Shown: one piece after another, positions 24,895 through 34,043 of the stretch | Position numbering within the stretch: position 1 is the first letter of the stretch | Layout: each line of letters begins with the position of its first letter | Origin: an uncultured Alcaligenaceae bacterium | Lineage (GTDB): Bacteria > Pseudomonadota > Gammaproteobacteria > Burkholderiales > Burkholderiaceae_B | Assembly (NCBI GenBank): GCA_937995985.1 | Contig: CALKIR010000026.1 | Location: forward strand, 65,811-129,810 | Reading direction: 5' to 3' | DNA length: 64,000 nucleotides | Notes under the pieces: generated by a model | The model's input: only the letters and a program-made list of their open reading frames with translations | Told to the model about the DNA's origin: nothing | The model's database searches: none | Made by a program: the position numbers and the translations under genes

Positions 24895-26478
24895 TTATTC
24901 TTGTTGGCCGCGACCGAGGACAAGGTAGTTACAAATGCGCCAAATGTGGTGGCTGCTGCGCTCTAGCCAACGGAGGGTTTCGGTTTTAGTGAGTATATTG
25001 CCCGTGGTGGATACCCGATCTGGATGCTTGAGGAGCTCGCGGCGACTTTCTGCAGTGATTGCGCGAATTTTATTGGCGTTAGCTTCGATGCTGGCTACCC
25101 AATGTTCATCAGCAGTTTGCGCATCATAGCTGAGCGCCTCTTGAATCAGTGGGAGGGAATACTCAGTGGCTAAGTTTAAGGCAGCTGGATCGATGGTTTC
25201 TTGGCGATCAAACACACTCAGGGTGCGTGCGTTGAGGCGCAATAAGTGATCGACAGCATGAAGTTGAGCAATGCGCTGCTGACTCAAGCGCTCATCAGAT
25301 ACATCTACTTGGTTGCGTGAGATAAAGCTAAATAGATCCTCTAAGGATTGATGCATATGAGTGAAAAAGTTGGGCTGAATCGTGACGGGAGCCTGTTGGA
25401 GGATGCGCTGATGCATCTCAAATAGTACCTGAGCCATGTGTTCCAAGCTGCGCTGTGAGGCCTCTAGAGCAATATCTGGCATACCCAGCAAACTGCTATC
25501 GAGGTGCTGCATTTTGAAGGATTCTTTTTCTGGCAAGAGGCGTTCAACCAGTTGGGCAAACCTACGTGTAAAGGGTAAAAAAATCAGTGCTCCAACCATA
25601 ATAAAAAAAGTATGGAAAGCGGCCAATACTATCGCACTTGGTTGAATGCCTAATAGCTGTACTGATTGATTGACTACAAATAAAAAAGCGGGCATTAATA
25701 AGATGGCAATGAGCCCGGTAATGAGATTAAAGAGTATATAAGCCAAGGCTGTGCGTTTGGCTGCAGTAGTCGCTCCAATGGTTATAAGGGCGCTGGTCAA
25801 GGTGGTACCAATGGCAGCGCCTACTACGACTGCGGCCCCTTGTTCAAGGTTAATCGCTCCGGCATCAAAGGCAGTTAATGTCGTGGCAATGGCTGCCGCT
25901 GAGGACTGTAAGACGGTGCTAAGCAAAAGTCCAAGGAGCATAATCAAAAAATGAGCGCCCAAGCTTCCTACTGGTAACGCAGCAAGGTTAAACTGATTTG
26001 CCCCTTCGGCCATACTATGCTGCAGGGTACTGAGACCAAGGAATAAAATCCCAAAACCAGATAGAAAGAGTCCTAAATCGGGCCACCGCCCACGCCCTAA
26101 TAGTTGTAGGAGCGCTCCGATGCCAATTAAAGGCAGAGTATAAAAACTCAGGTTTACCTTAAGAGCCAATCCTGATACCACCCAACCAGCCACTGTATTA
26201 CCCAAACTGGCACCAATCACTACTCCAATAGCCTGAACAAAAGGGATGAGGCCTGCACTGACAAAGCCAATCAAGGTGACTGTGGTGGCTGTGGACGATT
26301 GCATCATGGCAGTCAAAATGGCCCCTGAGCCAAAGGCACGCCACGGGGTGCCCGTAAAGCGTACCAACACATTTTTAAGAGACTGTCCGGCAAAAGCAAC
26401 CAGTCCCTTAGAAAGTAGCATCATGCCCACTAGAAATAGCCCAACGCCCCCAAGCATGGGGAATAGAACATCGGTCAT
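24895..26478 (-). CDS. Na+/phosphate cotransporter family protein with PhoU-like domain
   Basis: A 527-residue NptA/PNaS-type transporter. The repeated QSS signature occurs twice (AMMQSSTATTVTLIGF near 60 and TVLQSSAAAIATTLTAF near 190), one per inverted repeat. About eight to nine helices run to residue 310. A helical PhoU-like cytoplasmic domain fills the C-terminal 200 residues (SLEHMAQVLFEMH onwards). ATG 26478 starts MTDVLFPMLGG; an in-frame TTG at 26487 adds three residues, and neither has a clear ribosome site. Convergent with dnaQ and divergent from the flavoprotein gene. Phosphate uptake is inferred; related proteins also act in phosphate export or signalling. Confidence 0.9.
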   Translation of the reverse strand: MTDVLFPMLGGVGLFLVGMMLLSKGLVAFAGQSLKNVLVRFTGTPWRAFGSGAILTAMMQSSTATTVTLIGFVSAGLIPFVQAIGVVIGASLGNTVAGWVVSGLALKVNLSFYTLPLIGIGALLQLLGRGRWPDLGLFLSGFGILFLGLSTLQHSMAEGANQFNLAALPVGSLGAHFLIMLLGLLLSTVLQSSAAAIATTLTAFDAGAINLEQGAAVVVGAAIGTTLTSALITIGATTAAKRTALAYILFNLITGLIAILLMPAFLFVVNQSVQLLGIQPSAIVLAAFHTFFIMVGALIFLPFTRRFAQLVERLLPEKESFKMQHLDSSLLGMPDIALEASQRSLEHMAQVLFEMHQRILQQAPVTIQPNFFTHMHQSLEDLFSFISRNQVDVSDERLSQQRIAQLHAVDHLLRLNARTLSVFDRQETIDPAALNLATEYSLPLIQEALSYDAQTADEHWVASIEANANKIRAITAESRRELLKHPDRVSTTGNILTKTETLRWLERSSHHIWRICNYLVLGRGQQE

Positions 26479-26591
26479 AGACAGCAAAGAGGAATAAAAA
26501 AGAAGGGTAATGCTAGATTCTATCAGAGTCGACTGTATTTCGCCGCAAGCCTTGAAATATAAGGGTTTATACGGGTTTTAGGGAGAAATTG

Positions 26592-26621
26592 TTGAAATGG
26601 ATAGAACTGCCGTTCTAACAT
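26592..26621 (+). promoter_or_regulatory. Candidate promoter with inverted-repeat operator
   Basis: TTGAAA at 26592-26597 and TAACAT at 26616-26621 form a plausible sigma-70 promoter with an 18-base spacer. Inside the spacer lies a perfect inverted repeat TAGAAC-TGCC-GTTCTA (26602-26617). A protein bound there would block the promoter of the flavoprotein/DUF1641 pair. The regulator is unknown. Confidence 0.45.
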
Positions 26622-26666
26622 GAAGTAGTGGTGCTTGCTCTATTATTACAACAATGAGGAGGAACT

Positions 26667-27857
26667 ATGGCACATCATATTCTGATAGTTGGTGGAGGGA
26701 TTGGTGGGACGATGACCGCCAATCATTTAGTCACAAAATTATATCCAGAAATTCGCCAAGGCAAGGTGCGTATTACCATGCTTTCAAATTCGCCTTGGCA
26801 TTATTACAAACCGGCCTTTATGTATGTGGCCTTTAATCGTTTTTTCCTCGATGAGCTCCGGCGTCCCCAGCAGAGTTTACTGCGCCCAGAAATTGATTTT
26901 CATGTTGAAGAGGTGGTTCATTTTGATTTTGCTGAGCAACATGTGGTATGCAAAAGTGGACGTCGTGTTGGTTATGACCACTTGGTGATTGCCACCGGTT
27001 GTGTACCTGCTCCCCATAAGATAGAGGGGTTGGCTGAGGCAGGCAATCACTTTTATCAGTATCAGCCAGCGCGTGCGCTCGCACAAAAACTCACTACTAT
27101 TGAAAAAGGGCGCATTTTTATTACTGTGTCATTCCCCAAAACGCACAATGTCCCTCACCAATGTGGGATTGCGCCTATTGAAACCACGCTGATGCTCGAC
27201 GAATTGCTTAGGCAGCGCGGGGTTCGTGATCAAGTAGAAATTGTCTATACCTACCCTACATTAGCCCAATTACTGCGCAATTGCCTATTCATGCAAGAGG
27301 AAACGTGTGAGGTCTTACCCACAATCTTCGAAGAGCGGGGCATCCAATATCAGCGCGGCTTTACGCTTGAGCGGGTAGATCCAGAGAAAAAGATTGCGTA
27401 TTCAGCCGAAGGAGCTGAGGAGCCTTTTGACATTTTAATGTCCACCCCCCCTATTGAGGCTGTGGAGGCTGTTAAAAGCACAGGTATTTCCCAAGCTGCT
27501 GATGATGAGGGATGGCTGCCTACGGATCATGAAACCCTGCAGGTGCTTGGATTAGAAAATGTTTATGTGCTGGGCGATACCGTGGATCTTCCCATCTCTA
27601 AGGCAGGTGGCTCCTGCCACAATCAGTCTCCAGTGGTGGTGAATAATATTGCTGCAGAAATTCGATTTGGCACCACGTGTGATGCGTATGATGGAAGGGT
27701 GGTGGCCATTGCCCAAATGGGACTCGAGAATGGAATGCCACTGTGGTATGACTATCATGAAAATGTTCAGCCTACCCCGCCAAATAAAATTGGGGGACTA
27801 ATGCGCAAGGGGTTTAATCGAGGGGTGTATTGGGCTGTAGCCCGAGGTCTCATTTAA
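26667..27857 (+). CDS. Sulfide:quinone oxidoreductase-like flavoprotein
   Basis: A 396-residue FAD-dependent oxidoreductase of the SQR/type II NADH dehydrogenase superfamily. It has the N-terminal FAD-binding IVGGGIGGTMTANHL, then HLVIATGCVP near 105 and VLGDTVDLPISKAGGSCHNQ near 305. Cysteines occur at 112, 166 (VPHQCGIAP) and 317 (GGSCHNQ), the three-cysteine pattern expected for sulfide oxidation. A very good ribosome site (GAGGAGGA) precedes the ATG. It is followed by a DUF1641 protein, a known genomic partner of SQR-like enzymes. Sulfide oxidation to polysulfide or persulfide at the membrane is inferred; biochemical substrate not proven. Confidence 0.85.
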   Translation: MAHHILIVGGGIGGTMTANHLVTKLYPEIRQGKVRITMLSNSPWHYYKPAFMYVAFNRFFLDELRRPQQSLLRPEIDFHVEEVVHFDFAEQHVVCKSGRRVGYDHLVIATGCVPAPHKIEGLAEAGNHFYQYQPARALAQKLTTIEKGRIFITVSFPKTHNVPHQCGIAPIETTLMLDELLRQRGVRDQVEIVYTYPTLAQLLRNCLFMQEETCEVLPTIFEERGIQYQRGFTLERVDPEKKIAYSAEGAEEPFDILMSTPPIEAVEAVKSTGISQAADDEGWLPTDHETLQVLGLENVYVLGDTVDLPISKAGGSCHNQSPVVVNNIAAEIRFGTTCDAYDGRVVAIAQMGLENGMPLWYDYHENVQPTPPNKIGGLMRKGFNRGVYWAVARGLI

Positions 27858-27871
27858 AGGGAGGGAGTCAC

Positions 27872-28327
27872 ATGAATGAGCAGACAGAAAAAAACTTTAT
27901 TTCTTTAGAGGAGCAGTCAAGCGGTTTGCCTAAGGACCTTGATGCTTTGATTCATGATGATGCCACCTTAGTTGGCTTACAAGAGCTGATAGATAAATTA
28001 GAGCCGTTGATTGCTGGGGGGCGTTTGCATCGCTTGGTCGACATAATGTCTATTGCAGCCGACTTGGTTGATATGAGCGATAAATATATGGTGGAAAAGC
28101 TTGCCAAGGCGGGTGAGGAGCTGATAGGTGGAACTTGGGCGGTAGGTAATGCAGCACGTATGGCAAGTACTCAGCTACGCGCCATGGAACAGACCCCAAG
28201 TCTATTGGGGCTATTGCGCTTGGCTCGAGAGCCAGAGGTACGGCGTGGGCTCACCTTTTTATTATTATTTGCTGGGGTGATTGGCACAACACACCGTTAT
28301 CAAGACCTCGACTATACTGCTGAATAA
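27872..28327 (+). CDS. DUF1641 domain protein
   Basis: A 151-residue DUF1641 protein (LVGLQELIDKLEPLIAGGRL near 40, then the conserved LLGLLRLAREPEVRRGL near 110, and a short hydrophobic end LTFLLLFAGVIG). Start at 27872, preceded by GGGAGGGAG; an earlier in-frame ATG at 27830 lies inside the upstream gene. It is 14 bases downstream of the SQR-like gene. DUF1641 proteins are repeatedly found beside SQR-like flavoproteins and are thought to help membrane association or electron transfer, without a proven role. Confidence 0.9.
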   Translation: MNEQTEKNFISLEEQSSGLPKDLDALIHDDATLVGLQELIDKLEPLIAGGRLHRLVDIMSIAADLVDMSDKYMVEKLAKAGEELIGGTWAVGNAARMASTQLRAMEQTPSLLGLLRLAREPEVRRGLTFLLLFAGVIGTTHRYQDLDYTAE

Positions 28328-28346
28328 AAGGTAGTGAGCGGTCGTT

Positions 28347-28371
28347 GCTCCCTACGCAAGGGGTAGGGAGC
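28347..28371. terminator. Hairpin terminator between convergent operons
   Basis: A 9-bp perfect stem GCTCCCTAC / GTAGGGAGC with a seven-base loop lies between the DUF1641 gene and proW. Reading the reverse strand, CTTTTATT follows about 15 bases further. No T-run follows on the forward strand. Confidence 0.6.
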
Positions 28372-28401
28372 GCGCATCAGAGCTCTGAATGCAGGTGTAG
28401 A

Positions 28402-29241
28402 TTATTTGTGCTTAGGTTTATTCTGCAAGGATTGGGTCAAGCGATCGAGGAGCATGGCAAGAATCACCACTGCAATGCCAGCGACAAAACCATCACCAGG
28501 ACGCAATCGTTGAATGGCTCGCCATACTTCGCTACCCAAGCCATCCGCTCCAATCATGGCTGCAATCACAACCATTGAGAGGGCCAGCATAATGGTTTGG
28601 TTGATACCGGCCATAATGGTAGAGAGTGCGATGGGCAGCTGCACCTTAAAGAGCTTTTGGCGGCGTGAGGCCCCATAGGCATCTGCCGCTTCAATAAGAT
28701 CCGTAGGCACTTGGCGAATGCCTAAAATAGTGAGCCGAATGGCTGGTGGCATCGAGAAAATTACCGTTGCAAAAATTGCCGATACGGAACCAATACCAAA
28801 AAAAGGAATTGCTGGTATGAGGTATACAAAGGCGGGCATGGTTTGCATAAAATCTAGCAAAGGCATGACCACACGGTACATGCTTTGCGACAGCGCAGCA
28901 ATAATGCCGACCGGAATGGCAATGATGATGGCAACCAGAGTGGCCAAAACCACTAAGGTCAGGGTCTGAATGGTGGCTGTCCATAGGCCCAAATTCCATA
29001 TTAATCCCAGTCCTAAGAGCGCGCCCACAGCGAGTCGCCAGCTTGAGACACGCCAGCATAGGGCTGCAAATAGAACAATAAATAGCCATTCTGGAATAAA
29101 TAATAGGGCATCATTAAGGATATCAATGCCGCTTTCTGTCACCCGTGCGATACCGCGGGTAATGCCCGAGTATTGCCGAGTGAGTAGATTCAGCCCATTT
29201 TCAATCCAGTGTGCGAGAGGGAGACTGGGTATTGAATTCAT
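28402..29241 (-). CDS. proW: Glycine betaine/proline ABC transporter permease
   Basis: A 279-residue inner-membrane subunit of an osmoprotectant importer. The binding-protein-dependent permease signature is present (EAADAYGASRRQKLFKVQLP near residue 185, the EAA loop). About six helices are seen, starting with the LFIVLFAALCWRVSSW segment. The start overlaps the proV stop by four bases, implying translational coupling. proX, proV and proW lie in that order on this strand. Shorter than E. coli ProW (about 350) because the long N-terminal extension is reduced. Confidence 0.93.
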   Translation of the reverse strand: MNSIPSLPLAHWIENGLNLLTRQYSGITRGIARVTESGIDILNDALLFIPEWLFIVLFAALCWRVSSWRLAVGALLGLGLIWNLGLWTATIQTLTLVVLATLVAIIIAIPVGIIAALSQSMYRVVMPLLDFMQTMPAFVYLIPAIPFFGIGSVSAIFATVIFSMPPAIRLTILGIRQVPTDLIEAADAYGASRRQKLFKVQLPIALSTIMAGINQTIMLALSMVVIAAMIGADGLGSEVWRAIQRLRPGDGFVAGIAVVILAMLLDRLTQSLQNKPKHK

Positions 29242-30476
29242 GCGGATGCTCCCGTTTTGTTGATAGCATCAGTGGGCTGTTCTCCAGCTTTAGCAAGCTC
29301 TTCGAGTACTGCTCCTTTGACAATAACGCCTTTTAATTTTTTAGTGTCATCAATAACCCCTAATGGTAGGCTGCGTTCATCAAAGAGGCCAAAGACCTCA
29401 TTTAAGGGCTTGTCTGCAGAAATAGTGGGTGGGTTTTTATCGACATAGTCCGCAATGCTGCTGGCATTATCACGTAATGCCTGTTTGAGCTGTTGTGCGG
29501 AAATCAGGCCCACTAGGGTTCGATCACGTTGCAGCACATACATCATATCAAGATCATTATCGCGCATCCGCCGTGCCGTAGTACGTGGCCCATCAGTAGG
29601 GCGTGCAGTGGCTCGAGCAGGGCGCATGGCGCAACTAGCTGTCAGTACACGTGTTTTATCTACTCCCTCGATGAATCGGGCCACATAATCATCAGCAGGT
29701 TGAGTAAGAATTTCTTCAGGGGTGCCATCTTGAACAATTTCGCCATCCTTAAGCAGGATGATTCTATCTCCAATGTTGAGGGCTTCGTCTAAATCATGAG
29801 TAATAAATATGGTAGTTTTTTGAGTGCTAAATTGCAGCTCTTGAATTTCTTGTTGCATGTCTTTTCTAATGAGCGGGTCGAGAGCAGAAAAGGCTTCATC
29901 CATAAGCAAGACACTGCCATCAGTTGCCAAGGCGCGTGCTAACCCAACGCGTTGTTGCATGCCGCCTGAAAGTTGATGAGGATAGGCGTCCTCCCATCCT
30001 TTTAGGCCCACCTGCTCAAGTGCTTCGCGGGCGAGCGCTGTGCGTTGTGCCTTAGGCATATGTTGGATTTCTAGGCCAAATTGTGCATTTTCTAAAACAG
30101 TGCGATGAGGAAAGAGAGCAAAGTTTTGAAATACCATCGAAAAGTATTTTCTACGACGTTCCAGCAATTGTTGCTCTGAAATTTTGGTCAAATCCTCACC
30201 ATTCACCAGAATTTGCCCCTCGGTGGGCTCTACCAAGCGATTCAGGCAGCGAATCAAAGTTGATTTGCCCGATCCAGAAAGCCCCATAATGACCAATAGC
30301 TCGCCGTCGTAGACATCAAAATTAATATTAGATAGGGCGAGTGTTTGCCCTGTTTTAGAAAAAATTTCTTGGCGACCCAGCCCTTGGTCACGCAGCTTTA
30401 ATGCTTGTTGTGGATGGTTACCAAAGACTTTGCTTAAATTACGTACTTTTATTTTTATCCGTCTATCGGAAGTCAT
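29238..30476 (-). CDS. proV: Glycine betaine/proline ABC transporter ATP-binding protein
   Basis: A 412-residue ATPase of the ProV/OpuAA type. Walker A GLSGSGKST is near 64, signature LSGGMQQRVGLARAL near 165, Walker B VLLMDEAFSALDP near 187. A C-terminal regulatory part with CBS-like domains (VLQRDRTLVGLI near 330, ending LKGVIVKG) is known in this family to sense ionic strength. ATG 30476 is chosen (MTSDRRIKIKV). An upstream TTG at 30536 would run through an intercistronic hairpin. No clear ribosome site is visible. Confidence 0.93.
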   Translation of the reverse strand: MTSDRRIKIKVRNLSKVFGNHPQQALKLRDQGLGRQEIFSKTGQTLALSNINFDVYDGELLVIMGLSGSGKSTLIRCLNRLVEPTEGQILVNGEDLTKISEQQLLERRRKYFSMVFQNFALFPHRTVLENAQFGLEIQHMPKAQRTALAREALEQVGLKGWEDAYPHQLSGGMQQRVGLARALATDGSVLLMDEAFSALDPLIRKDMQQEIQELQFSTQKTTIFITHDLDEALNIGDRIILLKDGEIVQDGTPEEILTQPADDYVARFIEGVDKTRVLTASCAMRPARATARPTDGPRTTARRMRDNDLDMMYVLQRDRTLVGLISAQQLKQALRDNASSIADYVDKNPPTISADKPLNEVFGLFDERSLPLGVIDDTKKLKGVIVKGAVLEELAKAGEQPTDAINKTGASA

Positions 30477-30505
30477 GTAAATATGATTTATTTTTAAAAG
30501 TGATA

Positions 30506-30534
30506 GGATGCGGCTGCACGGTTGCAGCGCATCC
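30506..30534 (-). promoter_or_regulatory. Intercistronic hairpin between proX and proV
   Basis: GGATGCG-GCTGCA pairs with TGCAGC-GCATCC, a 12-bp stem with a single bulged G. In the direction of transcription CTTTTAAAAAT follows, so it may be a partial terminator or a 3'-end stabiliser that gives more proX than proVW mRNA. Confidence 0.6.
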
Positions 30535-30573
30535 AAATAAGAAGAATAGAATCACATGATGAATCGGCAATCA

Positions 30574-31455
30574 TTATTGTCCGAGCCATTGTTTGACTTT
30601 ATCGGGGTTATCAGCCAACCATTTTTTAGCATTTTCGTAGGGATCGCTGCCAGGCTGTTCGTTAAGCAGCATGACCTCTTCCATGTCAGCAGGTGTCCAC
30701 TCAAAGCGTTCCAAAATGGCATACGCCTCGGGGTTGTCTTCTTTGAAGCCGGTACGGGTAATGGTATGAATCTGTTCTGCGCCCCCGTAGACTCCCTTGG
30801 GATCATCTAAATACTTCAGGTCCCAGCGTGCAAATTTCCAATGAGGGGTCCAAGCAGTGATCACTATGGGCTCATTATTATTAATGGCATTGGCTAAGGC
30901 AGCGGTCATGGTGGCATCACTGCCATCACGCAGGCGCAGGGTAAGGCCATAGTCCTTGACTACCTCTTCGGTTAGGCCTTGTAAGCCTGCTCCTGGATCA
31001 ATGCCAATAATCTCCTTATTGAATAATGCCGCCGCATCATTGAGTTCAGTAATAGAGTCTATTTCTACATAAGTGGGTACTGCTAAGCCTAATTGAGTGC
31101 CATCTAGGTTTACTCCGACATCAACAATATCCTCTTTGAGCCGCTCGTAATAGTCTTGGTGTGTGGTAGGCAACCAAGCTGCTAGGGTTGCATCTGCATC
31201 CCCGGAGGCAACTGCTTGCCACATGGCTGCGGCAGACAGGGCACTGGTTTTAACGTCAAAGCCAGCCTCTTCTAGGAGGGCACGCATCACATTAGCAGAG
31301 GCCACCTCAGAAGACCATTCAACATAAGCTAAATGCACGGTACCTTTGCTGTCGTCTTCAGCAACGGCAGGTGCTCCAACCATAAGGCTGAGGCCAGCGA
31401 AAGCCGTTACGGTTAAACGTTTAAAGTTGCGCCAGAAAGGATTAGTGTGCTGCAT
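30574..31455 (-). CDS. proX: Glycine betaine/proline ABC transporter substrate-binding protein
   Basis: A 293-residue periplasmic receptor of the OpuAC family. The signal peptide ends in APAVAEDD at about residue 31. Tryptophans that can form the aromatic cage for a quaternary amine are present (VEWSSEV near 45, MWQAVASGDADATLAAWLP near 85, ITAWTPHWKFARWDLKYLD near 205). AGGACA precedes the ATG. It is the first gene of the proXVW run and is separated from proV by a hairpin. Exact ligand (betaine, proline betaine, choline) is not decidable here. Confidence 0.92.
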   Translation of the reverse strand: MQHTNPFWRNFKRLTVTAFAGLSLMVGAPAVAEDDSKGTVHLAYVEWSSEVASANVMRALLEEAGFDVKTSALSAAAMWQAVASGDADATLAAWLPTTHQDYYERLKEDIVDVGVNLDGTQLGLAVPTYVEIDSITELNDAAALFNKEIIGIDPGAGLQGLTEEVVKDYGLTLRLRDGSDATMTAALANAINNNEPIVITAWTPHWKFARWDLKYLDDPKGVYGGAEQIHTITRTGFKEDNPEAYAILERFEWTPADMEEVMLLNEQPGSDPYENAKKWLADNPDKVKQWLGQ

Positions 31456-31522
31456 ATTTTGTCCTGTAATAATTAGTCACCGAAATGATTTCAAGACCAA
31501 CCATAACATGGGCAGCATAAGA

Positions 31523-31555
31523 AAAAAAGGCGGATCCCCCCTAATGGAGTAGGGG
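31523..31555 (-). terminator. Weak terminator candidate downstream of ogt
   Basis: On the reverse strand a 6-bp stem CCCCTA / TAGGGG is followed, after nine bases, by a run of eight T. The displaced T-run makes it a weak candidate. Confidence 0.35.
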
Positions 31556-31623
31556 TTAGTTACAAATATATGATTATTAATCAGTGGGTTAGCTGGTTAT
31601 GTTAAATTTTGGTAACTATTAAT

Positions 31624-32148
31624 TCAGGCGGGGGAGCAGCGCTCCCACTGCAATAAGTGCTGTTTGCGCTTGAGTCCCCCAGAGTAGCCGCCTAAGGCTC
31701 CTGTTTGAGTGATGACGCGATGACAAGGGATCAGGATCAGGCAGGGGTTTTTGCCACAGGCAGAGGCAACTGCCCGGACTGCACGCGGGTGCCCACAGCG
31801 CCTCGCTAGTTCGGAGTAGGAAATAGTCTGTCCTGGCGGTATGCTGCACAGGGCATGCCAGACTTTTTTTTGAAAGGGGGTGCCTGCTAGGGGCTCGATA
31901 CAAATAGGGGGTGGGGGCAGGGAGGCAGGAGTTTTGAAATAGTGGTCTAACCAGTGCAGCACATCGTTAAAATAGGCTCTTTGAGGGGTCGCAGGTGTGA
32001 CAAGGGTTGAGGTATGATGACCCTGCTCAAGGGCGTGCTCCTCAGAGTGAAAATATACCGCGAATACGGCATGAGCGTGTGCGTGCAGGCGCACTGCTCC
32101 TAAAGGACTTGCATAATCTAAGTAATAGGTTGGGTGAGCAAGATTCAT
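31624..32148 (-). CDS. ogt: Methylated-DNA-[protein]-cysteine S-methyltransferase
   Basis: Suicide repair protein that takes methyl groups from O6-methylguanine. The active-site motif PCHRVI is present, with the following TGALGGYSGG. The DNA-binding part includes GTPFQKKVWHALCSIPPGQTISY near 95-115. With the start at 32148 (MNLAHPTYYLDYASPLG) it is 174 residues, typical for Ogt. An in-frame ATG at 32193 would give 189; neither has a clear ribosome site. It is divergent from the ABC1 kinase gene. Confidence 0.93.
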   Translation of the reverse strand: MNLAHPTYYLDYASPLGAVRLHAHAHAVFAVYFHSEEHALEQGHHTSTLVTPATPQRAYFNDVLHWLDHYFKTPASLPPPPICIEPLAGTPFQKKVWHALCSIPPGQTISYSELARRCGHPRAVRAVASACGKNPCLILIPCHRVITQTGALGGYSGGLKRKQHLLQWERCSPA

Positions 32149-32236
32149 CAGACGTGGCTGAGATTTGTGAGTACTATTAAATCGTAGCACCATTTAGGTG
32201 TTTGTTTACAAGATTATTGGGCTGGGGTCATTCATT

Positions 32237-33883
32237 ATGTTGGAAACTGCTTTGGTAGCTGCTCGAGATAGAGCGCGTTTAACTGAGATAGCGAGCATTC
32301 TTTTTCGTTTTGGGGTGGATGGCCTGGTTGAGCAACTTGGGTTGCGCAAGCTCATTCCGCATGGTCATAAACAGACTCAAGATAGACGCAATGAGTCTTC
32401 ACTGCCCGAGCGCTTACGTCTGGCACTTGAGGCATTAGGGCCAACGTTTATTAAATTAGGCCAAATTATGGCCACACGTCATGATTTATTGTCATCTGAA
32501 TGGACCAGTGAATTAGCGAAGCTGCACGCCCATGTCCAGCCTTTGCCCTGGGATGTTGTGTTAGCTGAGTTTAAGAAACACGTTGGCGCAGCCCCAGAAG
32601 AGGTATTTGCTTATTTTGATCAGACCCCATTAGCTGCCGCTTCTATTGCCCAGGTACATCGAGCACGTTTAGACAGTGGCCAGGAGGTGGTGGTCAAGAT
32701 ACAGCGCCCCCATCTTGAGCAAACCATTGATGCAGATCTGCGTTTATTGAGTCATATTGCTCATTTATTAGAGGAAAATAGCACGCAATGGGCGCGTTTT
32801 AAACCAGTGAGTATCGTAGATTATTTGGCTCGAGCCATGAAGCATGAGCTCGATTTCACTAATGAGGGGCGCAATTGTGAACGCATTGGAGCCCAATTTG
32901 CTGAGGATCCCACCGTTGTTATTCCCAAAATTTATTGGCAGTGGAGCAATCGTTATGTGCTGGTCCAAGAATATATCTCGGGGTGGGAGCCTCATAGTGC
33001 CAAGGCTTTAATTGCCCAAGGCATTCATCCAGATAAGGTTGCCTTGCATGGGGCACAGGCCATGTTGAAAATGATCCTTGATGAAGGGGAATATCATGCT
33101 GATCCTCATCCTGGTAATCTTATTGCGATGAGTGGCGATCGTGTTGCCTTCATTGATTTTGGATTGGTTGGGCGCCTATCCAAAAAGCGCAAAAATCAGT
33201 TGCTTGTGCTGTTACGTGCTTTACAAACTGGGCAGACAGAGGGGGTGACAGCGATGTTGCTAGAGTGGTCTGCCTCTTTTGATGCGGATCCCATAGAAAT
33301 TTCTATTGCTGTAGAGCGCTTTTTAACAGAGCATCGGTTGCCCCCATTAAAAATTAGTTTGGTGCTCACTGATTTTATGGCTTTAGCCCGACATTTAAAG
33401 ATTACGTTGCCCCCAGATTTAAGTTTATTGTTTAAAACATTAATAACAGCTGATGGTGTGCTTAAGGGAATTTCTAAGGAAATAGATCTTATCACCCTAG
33501 CTCAACCTATGATTGAAGAGCAGTTGCGCCTGTATTACTCGCCTCGGGCCATGCGGCAAAGAGCGTTGTATGTGACCTCCGAGTTATATGATTTAGCAGG
33601 TGAGGCGCCAGGTTTTGTACGTTTGCTCATGCACCGTATTCGACATGGGCGTATCGGCGTTGATGTGGATTTGCGCCATATTGAGCAATTAAACGAGGCT
33701 TTAGAGCGGGCCGCCTCTCGATTATGTGTGGCATTGGTTACCGCAGCCTTTGCTTTAGGCTTAGCGCCGCATTTAATGGATTTGGGCCCAATGGTGTTGG
33801 GGCTACCTTTATTTGTGTGGTTGGGCTTGGGAGCGACGTTATCAGGCAGTTTATTATTACTGTATTGGTTATTTAAGCGTTAG
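32237..33883 (+). CDS. ABC1/AarF/UbiB-family atypical kinase
   Basis: A 548-residue protein-kinase-like protein. It shows the family's KxGQ motif (GPTFIKLGQIMATR near 80), the alanine-rich nucleotide loop (PLAAASIAQVHRARL near 140), the VKIQRP lysine strand, and the catalytic HADPHPGNL and IDFGLVGRLS blocks near 290-315. Two hydrophobic helices close the C-terminus (VALVTAAFALGLAPHLM and LGLGATLSGSLLLLYWL), as in UbiB. Role in ubiquinone biosynthesis is likely from the family, but the N-terminus differs from classical UbiB, so it may be a second paralogue. GTG 32198 lies upstream in frame; ATG 32237 fits the family better. Confidence 0.88.
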   Translation: MLETALVAARDRARLTEIASILFRFGVDGLVEQLGLRKLIPHGHKQTQDRRNESSLPERLRLALEALGPTFIKLGQIMATRHDLLSSEWTSELAKLHAHVQPLPWDVVLAEFKKHVGAAPEEVFAYFDQTPLAAASIAQVHRARLDSGQEVVVKIQRPHLEQTIDADLRLLSHIAHLLEENSTQWARFKPVSIVDYLARAMKHELDFTNEGRNCERIGAQFAEDPTVVIPKIYWQWSNRYVLVQEYISGWEPHSAKALIAQGIHPDKVALHGAQAMLKMILDEGEYHADPHPGNLIAMSGDRVAFIDFGLVGRLSKKRKNQLLVLLRALQTGQTEGVTAMLLEWSASFDADPIEISIAVERFLTEHRLPPLKISLVLTDFMALARHLKITLPPDLSLLFKTLITADGVLKGISKEIDLITLAQPMIEEQLRLYYSPRAMRQRALYVTSELYDLAGEAPGFVRLLMHRIRHGRIGVDVDLRHIEQLNEALERAASRLCVALVTAAFALGLAPHLMDLGPMVLGLPLFVWLGLGATLSGSLLLLYWLFKR

Positions 33884-34043
33884 CGCGGGTTCGGCAAGAG
33901 GGTATACCCAAACTGACTGTATAGGTAATTTTGCGTTATCATAAAGAGAATAAATAAAAAAAGTCACATAGAGATGCAATGTGATTCAACGGTTTGGCTT
34001 GGATAAGCTGGGCCATTTGGCTTTTGCTATAGGAGACAAATAT

